DNA of 64,000 nt from Amoebidium appalachense. Taxonomy: Eukaryota; Ichthyosporea. A model generated the notes under the pieces. It made no database searches, was not told the origin of the DNA, and was given only the letters and a program-made list of their open reading frames with translations. Positions 35,218 to 52,074 of this stretch are shown in pieces. A program made the translations under genes and the position numbers. The number at the start of each line of letters is the position of its first letter. Position 1 is the first letter of the stretch. The DNA lies in assembly GCA_963693365.1 (NCBI GenBank), contig CAVNZM010000005.1:10478001-10542000 (forward strand). The letters run 5' to 3'.

Positions 35218-38200
35218 CTTCCAGACTCCGTTTCCAAACATACATTGATTACTAGATTTGGTATGAACAAGCAGGAGGCATGGCAGGTGTCTGTGATTGG
35301 AGCAATGACATACCACCGAGATCCAGACGCTGGTTCCCCGGCTCATGGACACCCAAGTAAATTTCAACTTCGGTGGCTGAGCTGCCGTTGTCGGATGACC
35401 CACGCAATGCAACACCCCCGACAGTATCAACCCCCACCTCGTTCTCGTCCTTTTCACCCTCATTCGAGTCACCCATCTTCTTCTCACCCTCGTTTAATTC
35501 AACCAGGTTTCCCCCGTTCCTTTCTTTAGGCTCACTTACCTCGGCCGTTTGCTTCTGACCCTCGTTTATTTCAACCACATTCACCTCCTTTTTTTCCTTA
35601 TCCTCAATCACCTCGTCAAAACCCCCCCGTGTTTCTTTAGATTCCACGTTTTTCTGCTCTTCTTCGTTCACCTCATCCCTTTTTCTCTTGCCCTCTTCTG
35701 ATTCGTATATTTCGTTTCCACCATCTTTCGAATCATCCGTTGCCTTTGCACCAGCACTCCCCTCATTCCTATCGCCACAACCCTCCTTTATTTCTGCCAT
35801 TTCTCTCTCACTTCCAGGCTCCGTGAAAAGACCCATATCCCTCTCCGTCTCCTTCCCCTCACTAGTTTCATTACCTCTGTCTTTCCCCTCGGTCATTTCC
35901 TTTCCATCCTCCCTCTCATCACCAAATTTCTTCCCCATTTCCGCCATTTCCGCTGACTCGGCTTTCACTTCCTCGGACACATCCCCCTTGTTTTCTCCTT
36001 CTCCCTCTTTCATTTCCACCTCAATTATTTCCCCTTTATCCTCCCTTATTTCCTCACTGAATCCACCTATATCGCCAAGATCCCCGATGGTTTTTGACTC
36101 ACCCCTCTTTCCTTTCTCCATATCCTCGTTGTTTTCCATGCCTTTGATATCTGCCCCTGTAACCCCTCCGTTTTCCAATTCTTGCGTTCCTCCTCTGCGC
36201 ATCCCTTCATCTCCATTTCCATCCTTATCCCCTTTAGCCTCTTTAACATCACTCGTTTGCTCGTTCTTTTTCCCCTCCTTCCCAATCACGTTTTCCCCTT
36301 CCGTACTCTCAGTTTCCCCTCTTTCCTCCCTTCTTGTTGTCATCTTCTCATCCCCTCCACCTTCCACCCCTTTTGTCTCAGTTCCAAGCTCTGTTGCCAC
36401 CCCACTCTCATCTTCGCCTTCTCCCGTGTTTCCCACCGCCTTTCCCTCCTCCCCTTCCATTTCAACCTCTTTACGTTCTGAGCACTGAATCTCCTTCACA
36501 ACCTCTTCCATCCCACTATCACCGCCCATTTCTTGTTCCAGCGTTTTATCCTTTCCTTCCTTGTTACAATTCTCTGCTCCTTCGTTTTCTTCACTGGCCA
36601 TCTTTGCACATGAACTCTGGCTCTGTGAGGAGTCGTTCATGTTTGGTTCCTGTTCGCTTGGTGAGGGGACTACGGGAGGTGGCGCTTTTGTTACAGTGGG
36701 TGTTTTTTCCGTGTCTGGAGCTGTGTGTCCTTCCTTCTCGTTCTCACGTGAATCAATTTCCTTTTCTTCTGTTTTCACTCCTTCACGGTGCACAGTTTTG
36801 TCGCTTGGTGAGAGTATACCACTACTCTGTTCTTTTCCCTCCTCTTTCTGCCCCGAAACTTTCTCATCCTCAACCCCAATCTTTTCACCCTCCTTTTCCT
36901 CTCTTTCACCACCAACACTCACTTCATTTTGCTTCCTTGGCAATGTTATTTCATTGCTCCTTTCTTTGCCTTCCCCCTGCTCCCGTACTATCCCACTTCC
37001 TATCACCCCTTCTCCTTTATGTGATTCCTCCCTTTCACCACCCCCACCACTACCCGTTTCTCCGAAGGAAACATCTTCCAATGATACCGCAGCAGGAGAA
37101 AAAGACAGATTCCGCCGGAGGTCAGGGGAGCTTGGCGGGGGATTGAACACGGGATTTCGTAATTTCCTTTTCGTAATTTCGGGCGGGGAGGGTGGGGTTC
37201 TTAAACATGCAGCGTCAAAACCAAACATACTGATGGCGCTCTCACGAAGAGACTTTGCCATCGCCGCCAGATCGGGTTTTTCATCGATCGGATCTTCGAT
37301 CTTGCTCCGCTTTTCACGTGTGGTTTTCGTCGGGGTGGTGGTCGTAAGGTTGGTTGCGGTTGTAGTGGTGGTTGTAGCGGGGGTTTTAGTGAAATTGTCG
37401 GTAACTCCGGAAATTCCATTGCCTTTTGCGAACGTTGTTAACGTAAAACCCTTGAACCCCACACCACTGGCCTGCCCCGTTGTGTCTGCATTCGTTATTC
37501 TTGGTAGGCTCGGGAACCCCCCAAACGAAAAAGGAACTCTACCAAATTCGGCCGGTGAAGAGCGAAAATCAAAACTGGACCCCTGCTCATACACAGGTTG
37601 GACGTCGGAAAGGGGGGTCTTACTTGCGCTCGAATCTTTCGGTGTGGGGTTCCTTGTTTCCGTGCTTGTTTGTGTGGGTGTTCCCTTCCCTGAAATTGCC
37701 GTTGCGGTGGTGCTTATGGGTTCTTGAATGATACTGCTTGGATTAACATTTGCTGGGGTTTCGTTTCCAGAAATCGTCGGCGTACTTGTTGTGGTGGTTG
37801 TGGGTGTGGCTGTATAGATTGATGTGCTTTTGCCTGCGTCCTCGCCTCCCTGCATGCTCGATATTAACTCTGTAACTTTCGGTGCGTTGGAACCCGCGCT
37901 TGTCGATGTGTTACTCTCCACGCCCGCTTTTTCCAGTGTAGTTTTGCTTTCACCCGATACGCCGGTGGGGATTTTTCCTGTCGCCGTGGTTGGAATTTTG
38001 GGTTTCTTTGCCCCCGTCCCTGCCTGTAGTGTGGTTTGGGTGGTTGCCGTGGTTGCTGGTGTGGGTTTGGTGATTGTGTTTGCTTGCGTTTTGATTGGCC
38101 CTAGGTTGAATTTCACAAGGGGTTTTTTGTTTGCTGCCCCGTTGGCCGGTGTGGTTTTGGCGGTTGCCGGTGCGGTTTTAGCACTTGTGCTTGCAGGTGT

Positions 38201-38647
38201 GGTTTTGGCACTTGCGCTTGTTGGTGTGGTTTTAGCGCTTGTGCTTGCCGGCGTGGCTTTTGCACTTTTGCCTGCCGGGGTGATCTTGGGACTTCCCGTT
38301 GTTCCTGGCGTGGGTTTGCTTTTTTTCCTTTTCCGTGGTCGTATTTTCGTTTAAAACTGCGTCTGTCAGTGTAGTTGTGTTGACACTCACCGTTGTTTCA
38401 TTCCCCGTTTCCTTTTCCGCTTCACCTACACCCGTGTTTTCTGGTTCCACGTCCCCTTTTCCCTTGCTTGACGATTTCCCATAATCATCAACAGAGGGGG
38501 TTTCTTCCAAACTTCCCTCGACATCCTCCGGTGGTTCGGTGGTGGAGGTTAAATTTGTGCCTTCGGCTGGGGGGGTTTCGGTTGTGGGGGCTTTTGCACT
38601 GACGTAATCATTGATCTGCTTGTAGTATTCCTCCTGAGAGAGTGTAT

Positions 38648-38678
<31 letters not shown>

Positions 38679-39224
38679 GGGGGGGGGAGGGGAAAGAGAG
38701 AGGGGGGGGGGGGGATGGAGGGGGAGGGGGGAGGGGAGAGGCGGTCTAGGGGGGGAGGGGCGAGGGTAGTTGTGGGTGGGTGTGTATCAAAGGTGTTTGT
38801 GTGTGGGTAAGCGGATGGGTGGGTGTGCCGGCCGGATGAATTGATGGGTGAGTTGAGTGGTGAATGTGCCTGTGTGAGTGTGTGTGGCGGGGGTGAGGGG
38901 GGGGGGTGGAGGGGGGGTTGGGGGGGGGGGGGGGGGGGGGGGGGGAGGGAGGGGGGGATCGGGAAAGGGGCTTTGGTGTAACGGAGTACGAGGTGCATAG
39001 ATGAACACAAGTTGCACTATGCGCTAGAACATACTAAGTGTATTGAGGTGTACACAGACAAAGAACTCAAACACGTGCGGGTGCTCATACCCACACGTGC
39101 ACACGCACCTGCACTTGCGCATACACACATACGTACCCACGCACGAAACAAGGCACGTACGCACACTACACGCATATACACATAATTACTTACAGATACA
39201 CACACACGTACACATGTGCGCACG

Positions 39225-39300
<76 letters not shown>

Positions 39301-40323
39301 GCACGGGCACACGCAAAAAAACACACACATACACACACAACACACACCATACACATCCACAACAACACGTGCGCACACACATCCCCACCCACGCATCCAC
39401 ACACCAAACATGGCCAGTACCACTCTACCTAGCTCCGTCAAACACACACCCACAGATTCACACATCTTTGAGGTTCAACACGTTTCCAAACATCCAAATA
39501 CACAACACACCCACCACCAGCCTGCTTCACACACAAAAAAAAAGACAAAGGGGATATAGTGTTGCGTTGCGTGTTTTCATCAGGGGAGCGAGAGTGCAGA
39601 TGGACGGGACGAAGGGGAGATGATGTGGGGAGGAGAGGGAGGGAGGGGAAAAGACGGGAGGGTATGCGGGGGGAAAGGGGGGGGGGGGGGGGGAGAAGGA
39701 AGGAGGGGGAAGGGGCGGTGGGAGAGGGGAAAGAGAGGGGGAGGAGGTCGGGGAAGGAGGGGTGGGCAATACCGAGCTTGCGCTTGTACGGTATGCATCC
39801 TTTTCAACTTTCTTTGCCATGGCTGTGTGCTTGTGGATGTCATCTTCACTTGCACTCAGAGGCACGTTGCGCGTGCTGCATTCAAAAAAAAACATATATT
39901 ATTCACCAACCCACCAATGCAGATGGGACCTTTTTACGGATCATTCAAGGTGCTAAGTATTCAGAAATACTTATAATCAGAGTCTGCATATTCAGGAATA
40001 TACATACTCGCAAGCATATATGTAGGAATACAGAATGTTGACCTACATACCGTGCAAAATTTGTGCCCGCCTACATGTTCCAAAACTAAGAATAGGCCAC
40101 CTATTCAGGAATGTGTATGCTCGCCTACATATTCCCGAATATCGTGACATACAAGCACATTCATTTTTTTATTTTCAAGCCGCCTTACATTACGAAGTAC
40201 TCACAAACATGTTCACGAACTCCACACCTTCCCCCTTTATTGCATGCTCGACACCAAAGCTCCTCTTACCACATCCACCCCACCCCTTCCCCCCCCCCCC
40301 CCCCCCCCCCCCCCTCCCCCCCC

Positions 40324-40421
<98 letters not shown>

Positions 40422-40780
40422 GTAACACACACACACACAAAAACACACCTATTCCCTTCCCCTCCCCTTTTACTTCACACATCATAGCACAAATGAAAAC
40501 ATCCACATATATTTCTTGCCAACTTCCTCACACCGTCCCAGCCTGACACATTTCTCCTCCTCCCGTCCCTCTTTTCCCACTCAATTGACCCCTGAATTTA
40601 TCGGCAGGCATATTATCATTTTTTCCCCCTTGCAAGTGTAGGGTGACAGAGGGGTGAGCAAAAGACTCGTCCAAATTGGTGGTGATGCAAATGGTATATA
40701 GGTGAGGATTCGGTGTATCACAGAGTAGAAGTGAGGGATGTGTGGGTGGGGAAGCCTTGGCGGGCGGGCGGGTGGGCAAG

Positions 40781-40825
<45 letters not shown>

Positions 40826-40901
40826 CTACGTACATGTATCGTACATTGGCCAGGCGATGCAGTCGCACTGCGTGGCGCCAGTTTTTGGGCGGTGGTTTTC
40901 C
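28380..40901 (-). CDS. Very large N-terminal KIX-domain protein, putative coactivator (MED15-like?)
   Basis: Nine exons join in phase: 40834-40901, 39773-39875, 35317-38633, 35025-35069, 34189-34526, 33391-33535, 31613-31987, 30733-30845, 28380-30059; about 2060 residues. The first three encode a KIX-like three-helix unit: [17 protein letters not shown], then [20 protein letters not shown], then Y-RTSASSEEYYKQI, close to the CBP pattern AKKVEGDMYE...DEYY. KIX domains bind activation peptides. Next come a T/P/A-rich region with TTPAS-type repeats (about residues 150-450) and a long E/K/G-rich region (to about 1160). Exons 5-8 look helical and folded but are unrecognised; the last exon is again charged and ends basic. 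The N-terminal KIX suggests MED15, but its sequence is closer to CBP. The start codon was not found. The join at 35317/35069 rests on phase alone, so two genes are possible. One extra A near 38320-38326 breaks the frame. Confidence 0.7.
31470..31580. repeat. (TA)n plus (GTGTGC)n microsatellites
   Basis: (TA)n at about 31482-31516 is followed by (ATA/AAT) and GTGTGCGTGTGC repeats up to the donor of the exon at 31613 (KIX gene intron). Confidence 0.85.
32668..32850. repeat. (TTA)n(TCA)n trinucleotide array and G homopolymer
   Basis: About seven TTA units run into about fifteen TCA units (to 32735), then T and TG runs and a G homopolymer of about 40 bp at 32807-32847. All lie inside a KIX gene intron. 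Confidence 0.85.
33546..33692. repeat. Long (TG)n array at a splice acceptor
   Basis: About 45 TG units, then (TGCG/TGTG) variants. On the KIX gene's sense strand it is (CA)n ending within about 12 bp of the acceptor of exon 33391-33535. Confidence 0.85.
34530..34970. repeat. Alternating purine-pyrimidine block with G runs
   Basis: (TG)n, (CG)n (34611-34622), (TACG)n (34788-34799) and (TGCG)n (34928-34950), mixed with G homopolymers. On the sense strand it is (CA)n ending directly at the acceptor of exon 34189-34526. Confidence 0.8.
38320..38326 (-). other. Apparent one-base insertion in an A run (sense strand) of the KIX gene
   Basis: Upstream, the frame reading TTTEKEKK continues into a short dead end. 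Downstream, the frame [20 protein letters not shown] is blocked by TAA just before the run. Reading A6 instead of A7 joins them and makes the large exon fit its donor phase. Confidence 0.7.
38640..39010. repeat. G-rich intron block
   Basis: G homopolymers with TG runs, between KIX gene exons 39773-39875 and 35317-38633; C-rich on the sense strand. Confidence 0.75.
39230..39300. repeat. (CA)n microsatellite
   Basis: About 34 CA units in an intron of the KIX gene. Confidence 0.9.
39940..40160. repeat. Imperfect repeat of TATTCAGGAAT / CATACTCGC words
   Basis: TATTCAGAAATACTTAT, TATTCAGGAATATACATACTCGC, TATTCAGGAATGTGTATGCTCGC and TATTCCCGAATAT recur over about 200 bp in the first visible intron of the KIX gene. 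Diverged tandem units of about 25-30 bp. Confidence 0.55.
40290..40420. repeat. Poly-C then (CA)n tract of about 95 bp
   Basis: C homopolymers at 40290-40325 run into about 48 CA units, inside the first visible intron of the KIX gene. Here C is on the antisense strand, unlike most tracts in this gene. Confidence 0.85.
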
Positions 40902-41223
40902 CTGCAAACACCGAGCATACTAGTTTAAATTGCTAGACATTTTCTTGCAAGTTAATCATACAAAAGTCACTAAATACAAAATCGTTGTTGCTTGCCGTTT
41001 ATGACCAAGTCTCCGTTTATAGCAAATTCTCCATCGTCCTTATGGCCCAAGGTTTACAACCCCACTCTCTAAATACCTCTACTGAGAAGGTTTTTTCCGT
41101 TGTTGCTTTCCGGTTTGCCCATTGAATCTAGAATCACAACACTTCCTTGCACTCACTCGGCAGTGGTGTGCACCCAAGGAAAATTGTGATTGCTAAGCGA
41201 ACAAAAAGGAGGAGGGGAGGAGG

Positions 41224-41255
<32 letters not shown>

Positions 41256-41497
41256 ATGACAGGAGGAGGGGGGAAGATTTTGGCGGATATAATGGAGCAC
41301 ACCACAAAGGAAGACTCCTGCTATCGGATAGAGCTTAGCAATTATAAGGATCCGTGAAACCTGGGAACTGGAGAAATAGATTGGGGACAGTGGATCTGAA
41401 GAACAAGATCTCTGAACAGACACGTGTGCACGCAAAAAAGATTCGGAAATTAGGAACCATTGAAAACCCTACATACCATCTTTAACGTAGGCCCACG
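40902..41497. other. Upstream region of the KIX gene
   Basis: The KIX gene start should lie here or beyond. A minus-strand ATG near 40940 (reads MSSNLN, then a stop) could mark exon 1, but no workable donor was found. Also holds a G homopolymer at 41227-41255. Confidence 0.35.
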
Positions 41498-41755
41498 ATG
41501 CCTAATATCCAGAATTTGTGGCGATCTACAGATCTTTTCACTCCTGACAAAGATCTGCTGATGAGAAACATCAGTTACAACAGCCTTCTGCTCGTTACTG
41601 AGGTACACAAATTTTAAAAAAGCTTACGGTATAGGGTTGTATAAGCATATGGAGGGATAGAGTCTTCAGGGAATGGGGGGGTCGAAAAGATGAAGGTGTA
41701 TTCGTGTGTTTGTGCGTGCGTGCGTGTGTGCGTTTTTTTCTGTTTTTTTTTTTTT

Positions 41756-41799
<44 letters not shown>

Positions 41800-41979
41800 G
41801 GGGGCCGGGAAGGAAAAATATGGGTAGGTGGGGCTCGGGAAGAGAAGAGGAAGGGGGCGAGGGGAAGGTGGATGCGCCTTTCACTTAAGCCCGACAGGAA
41901 GAAACCCGGCCCACTCACCGAGCTACCCTTCAAAAACACACATGCCGCTTTTGAACAAAAAAGAGCTGTGATTAGTTAA
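41498..41979 (+). CDS. Possible two-exon gene for a 65-residue protein
   Basis: Exon 41498-41602 (ATG after a purine-rich context, MPNIQNLWRSTDLFTPDK, ending VTE at a GTACAC donor) joins in phase 0 to 41890-41979 (PDRKKPGPLTELPFK ... KRAVIS, stop TAA). The intron holds T, G and G/A runs. No signal peptide, membrane segment or recognised family. The short length and lack of similarity make this tentative. It lies between the KIX gene (divergent) and a tRNA-like stretch. Confidence 0.35.
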
Positions 41980-43407
41980 AGCAATACTCGAACTCGTGGG
42001 ATCGTTTTGAACCAAACACTCGCGAGTGTAAGGTGGGACGTTTGTAACCACTGATCCTCTTGGTTTTGGGGTGGGGAGAGCTTTTCAACCCTTTCACTCC
42101 GTATCTCTTCGTTCATAGAAGTTCTTAGATGTTGTTTACCTTGGGTAATGAATGAAAAGAGTTCTTCGGTCTGAGGATCTGGCGAACATGCAACCATTCA
42201 AAACGGGAAAGTGAAGAAATCAGATGATTATTAAATCATATTTTCAACCTGCTAACGAGGGCGGTATATCATGGTTCTGGAATACACAAACAGGGGGGTT
42301 ATGGAGGGGAAAAAAAGAAGGACTCCAAAAAAAAAAAAAAGAAGAAGAAAAAATGCAGCTGTCAGGCCAGAACACGATAGCAGCAGAAAGGTGATTGCGC
42401 AAACAGTGACGTCACTATATCTCAATCTCATTGGCTTGTGGAGCATCACAACAGTGCTGCCAATTGGTCACCTCGTTGAGCCACTGGCCTATCAGTGATC
42501 GGTACACAACTTCAGCCCGCATTCCAGAGTTTTGCAGCAGGTGTAGTGTACACAGTGTGCACGTATGTACATATAACACGTGGCGGTTTACACTGTAAAC
42601 ATTGTGTAGCGCCCATTTAAAATTTGTACTAAAACCTGTACAGATATTTGTCCTTCAGTCATTTCACATAACACAGCAAACCACGGCCCAATAACGATAT
42701 GAACAACGTACAACGTCTTTGTGCTGTTGAACACGCAACTTTATGGTTCGGTACAACTCCCTATGCCGGCACCGGTTGGACCGGGTTGGTACCGTTAGAC
42801 TTTTAGAGGCCAGGCATGCAGGCAATAGCCTGTATAAACGCGTGACTGCGAATTGCCATGGTGCATACGCACCAAATAATATGGTGCTAACGTATTGATG
42901 CCCGAGTTCTACTTGCAAGTTGCATACGCACACAGAGTACTATTTTAAACATTGTACAAGACGCGTTCCACAAGCTTCCTTCTTGATGATTCTCCTGTGG
43001 ACACACATGTACAACATGTAGATATAGCTAGAGAAGAAAAGGAAGAGACGAGAACCATCATTGGCATGCTTTCTGGGCAGCATGCGCCGCTAAAGGAGCT
43101 TTGAGCACTTTTATCCTTGTAACTTTAACCAGGCTGACAGTGTGGCCCGCGCCCTTCTCATGAGTTATATTCTGCAGCCTAAAAAAAGGATGTAAATTAG
43201 TGAATTGGCCATATTTGCAAGTCCTTCTTTCCAAACTCCAACTCATTCACAGTGCCCATGGTTCTGTTACCGAGACCACCGTGACCCTGGCCGCGGGCGT
43301 ACTAAAGGCATACATACGGTGCATAACTAATTATCATAGCACCAAATGCCAACATATATTCCTCGCTCTAGTAGGGAACCATACTGATTATCTGTAACTT
43401 AGTAGAC
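41980..43407. other. Upstream region of the EGF-domain membrane protein gene
   Basis: No supported gene apart from the tRNA-like stretch. A full palindromic CRE-like GTGACGTCAC lies at about 42407-42416, with ATTGG/CCAAT pentamers at about 42429 and 42462. These could form a promoter or enhancer, but no transcript start is visible. The 43058-43170 minus-strand open frame was not convincing. Confidence 0.4.
41985..42062 (-). other. tRNA-like sequence (degenerate tRNA or SINE head)
   Basis: Read on the minus strand, GATCAGTGGTTACAAACGTC resembles a tRNA D-arm/A-box. It is followed by a CTTACAC anticodon-loop-like stretch, the palindrome ACACTCGCGAGTGT, and a CACGAGTTCGAGTATTG T-arm-like stretch. 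The acceptor and T stems do not pair well, so a working tRNA is unlikely. Confidence 0.3.
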
Positions 43408-49689
<6,282 letters not shown>

Positions 49690-52074
49690 TTATCTTGCAC
49701 ATAATATTAAGAATTGTAAATGAAAATTTCCAAAATACAGCCACCGCTCGATATACCCCCCCCCTCCCCCCCTCCTTCTTGTTACACTCCAAGGGGGGCG
49801 TTAAATCGTGGGGGCGCTATATCGTATTGTGTCCGTGTTCAAATCCTGCCTGAGACCCCAAATCGGTGACATCGCTTAAATCCACCATTAACTATGTGTT
49901 TTGATGTACTGCAATACACACGCCACCGCCAAAAGAAAAAAAAAAGAGGAAAGTAAATAATTAGTGATGGGGAAGGAGGGGGGGGAGGGCACAAGCTGGT
50001 TTACACACACGTGCAAAAAGGTGAAGTGGTGTCCTCATATCTGCACTTGCACAAGGTATACCCTTTTCATCTTCTATTGGTTGCGCCGTAGTAAAGTAAT
50101 CATTTTATTCGTCCATCCAACCTCCCCTTCCGGATACTGGACATAGGTGACTGTTCTGTGTTCATCGAAAAAGATTCAAGACTTCTTGATGTGAATACTC
50201 TGTACTGCGGAGTGATGTTCATAATACATGTGGCTGCCCCCCCCCCCCCCCCCCAGCCAAACACACGTGTCACACAGGGGGGGCAAAAAAAAAAAAAAAA
50301 AAAAAAAAGACCCCCCCCCCCCCCCCCCCCCGTTCGTTGCTACTCGTCACCACGTCATCACTTATTCGCTGCTATGTCGAGCACCACTTCACTGCGGCTT
50401 CAAGGACGAGCTCTGTCATCTCACACATGCATACCACCCGCAAATATCTGTAGCCTGTTAAGCAAATGGGTCTTACGTACATGGGGAATTTTCCACATGA
50501 ACAACACATTCAAGTAAAAGCTCAGCTGCAGCTCCCTGATAGGAACGGAACAACACATTCAAGTAAAAGCTCAGCTGCAGCTCCCTGATAGGAACGGTTT
50601 GCAATAGGAGGAAAAGGATACAGTACAAGGAGTACACAGAATTCTATCTACACAAGTTATGGACCTAACAAGGATCTTTTTTTCTCCGCATGGAGCTAGT
50701 TCGGAATGGCAAGACACATATGTATGCTAAGTGTTTGCTTGTTTAAAAATTTGTGTGTGTGTTTATCACGGTCATAGATATGGGTGTGTTCCAAACGCGG
50801 AGATGTCTTGTAGATCTCGCCTTTGACATGTCTAAGGGGGGATCCTTCCATTTGATTTTAGTGCATGGCAAACAGGTGCTGGATCATTACGATTGCACCC
50901 TTCTCACCAACTGATCATGAATTCGAGCCGATCATCGTGCCTGTGGCGTGTAGTCAAATATTTATTTCACTATTTTTGTTGTTGTTTTCCTGAATACACA
51001 GGGCCTCATGCTTGATCCATAAACATGCCATTTGATATTGCTCCGATTTTCACGTGCACCCAACACTGGGGACTCGTGTTTATACAGCCACCTCGCGTTA
51101 AAGCGCACAATACAGCTCCTCCCCACCCCCCACCCCCCCCCGGGCCCTCCCCCCCATCACTAATTATTTACTTTCCTCTTTTTTTTTTTCTTTTGGCGGT
51201 GGCGTGTGTATTGCAGTACATCAAAACACATAGTTAATGGTGGATTTAACCTATAAAAGTATGCCCGTTCTCCGGGGCCGGGGATGGATGGGTATGATTG
51301 GTGTCAGGATGTCATAAAGGAGAAGGGGGAAAGGAGGCACTTCCACCTGCAGACAAAGCCACTGGGACCCTCCCCCCCCCCCCCCCCACACCAAGAAAAC
51401 AACCATCCAAACACAGACACACTCACCACAGGCAAAGGGTCAAGTTCACGTAACAGAGTAGAGCACACATAAAATGTACCATGCAGGGTAATGCAAACGA
51501 TGTATATAAGCGTGACAGCGACAAACTAAGTGGTAATGCACGGGGCCATAACCCACATACAGCCGGACATGGAGAGATCAATCAGTGGACAAAGCAGACG
51601 GAAAGTTTGTGACATTATGCCTGCAAGTGGATAAACATGCAGAAGTGCTTGTAATGCACGTCAGAACAATACAGATGGGGATCCATGCATGCTCAACCCA
51701 ACGTGCAATACCGTACAAGAGGAATGCCATCACGGGAGCATACCAGCATGGTTGCTCGTGACGTGTATGCGGAGCGAGTGTGTGTGGACATGTGTCGAGC
51801 AGGTCAACTGTGCATGCATGCAGCTTGTCACGTGTCGTGCATGTGCGGATGTATATCGTCAACCCCCCCCCCCACACACACACAAACACCACGACACGTG
51901 ATTTCTGTATATGTTGCATATTGCGTGCATGAAAGCATCCGGGACAAAAAAACAGCACGACACCGGTGTATATAATGGTCACAAGCATCGGCACATTGCT
52001 CGAACCAGTCGCGCGGACCCATGCTCCAAGGACTATTCGTACTTTATAAAATGACGTATAGACCGAGGTGGCAT
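49690..52074. other. Spacer between convergent genes
   Basis: No supported gene. It holds short C and A runs, a 49-bp tandem duplication at 50500-50597, and short stretches with B-box-like words (GTTCAAATCCTGC near 49840, GAATTCGAGCC near 50932) that may be old SINE remnants. Confidence 0.45.
50500..50597. repeat. Perfect 49-bp tandem duplication
   Basis: 50500-50548 and 50549-50597 are identical (AACAACACATTC ... GATAGGAACGG). Confidence 0.95.

Noticed and set aside
35688-37727. Long plus-strand Ser/Pro/Phe-rich frames
   Set aside because: Antisense shadows of the acidic E/K-rich exon of the KIX gene.
43058-43246. Minus-strand frame ending APLAAHAAQKACQ as a terminal exon
   Set aside because: An acceptor is present, but no upstream exon with a donor in phase was found.
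49830-49870. tRNA gene suggested by GTGTTCAAATCCTGC
   Set aside because: No matching D-arm or acceptor stem within tRNA distance; at most a SINE remnant.
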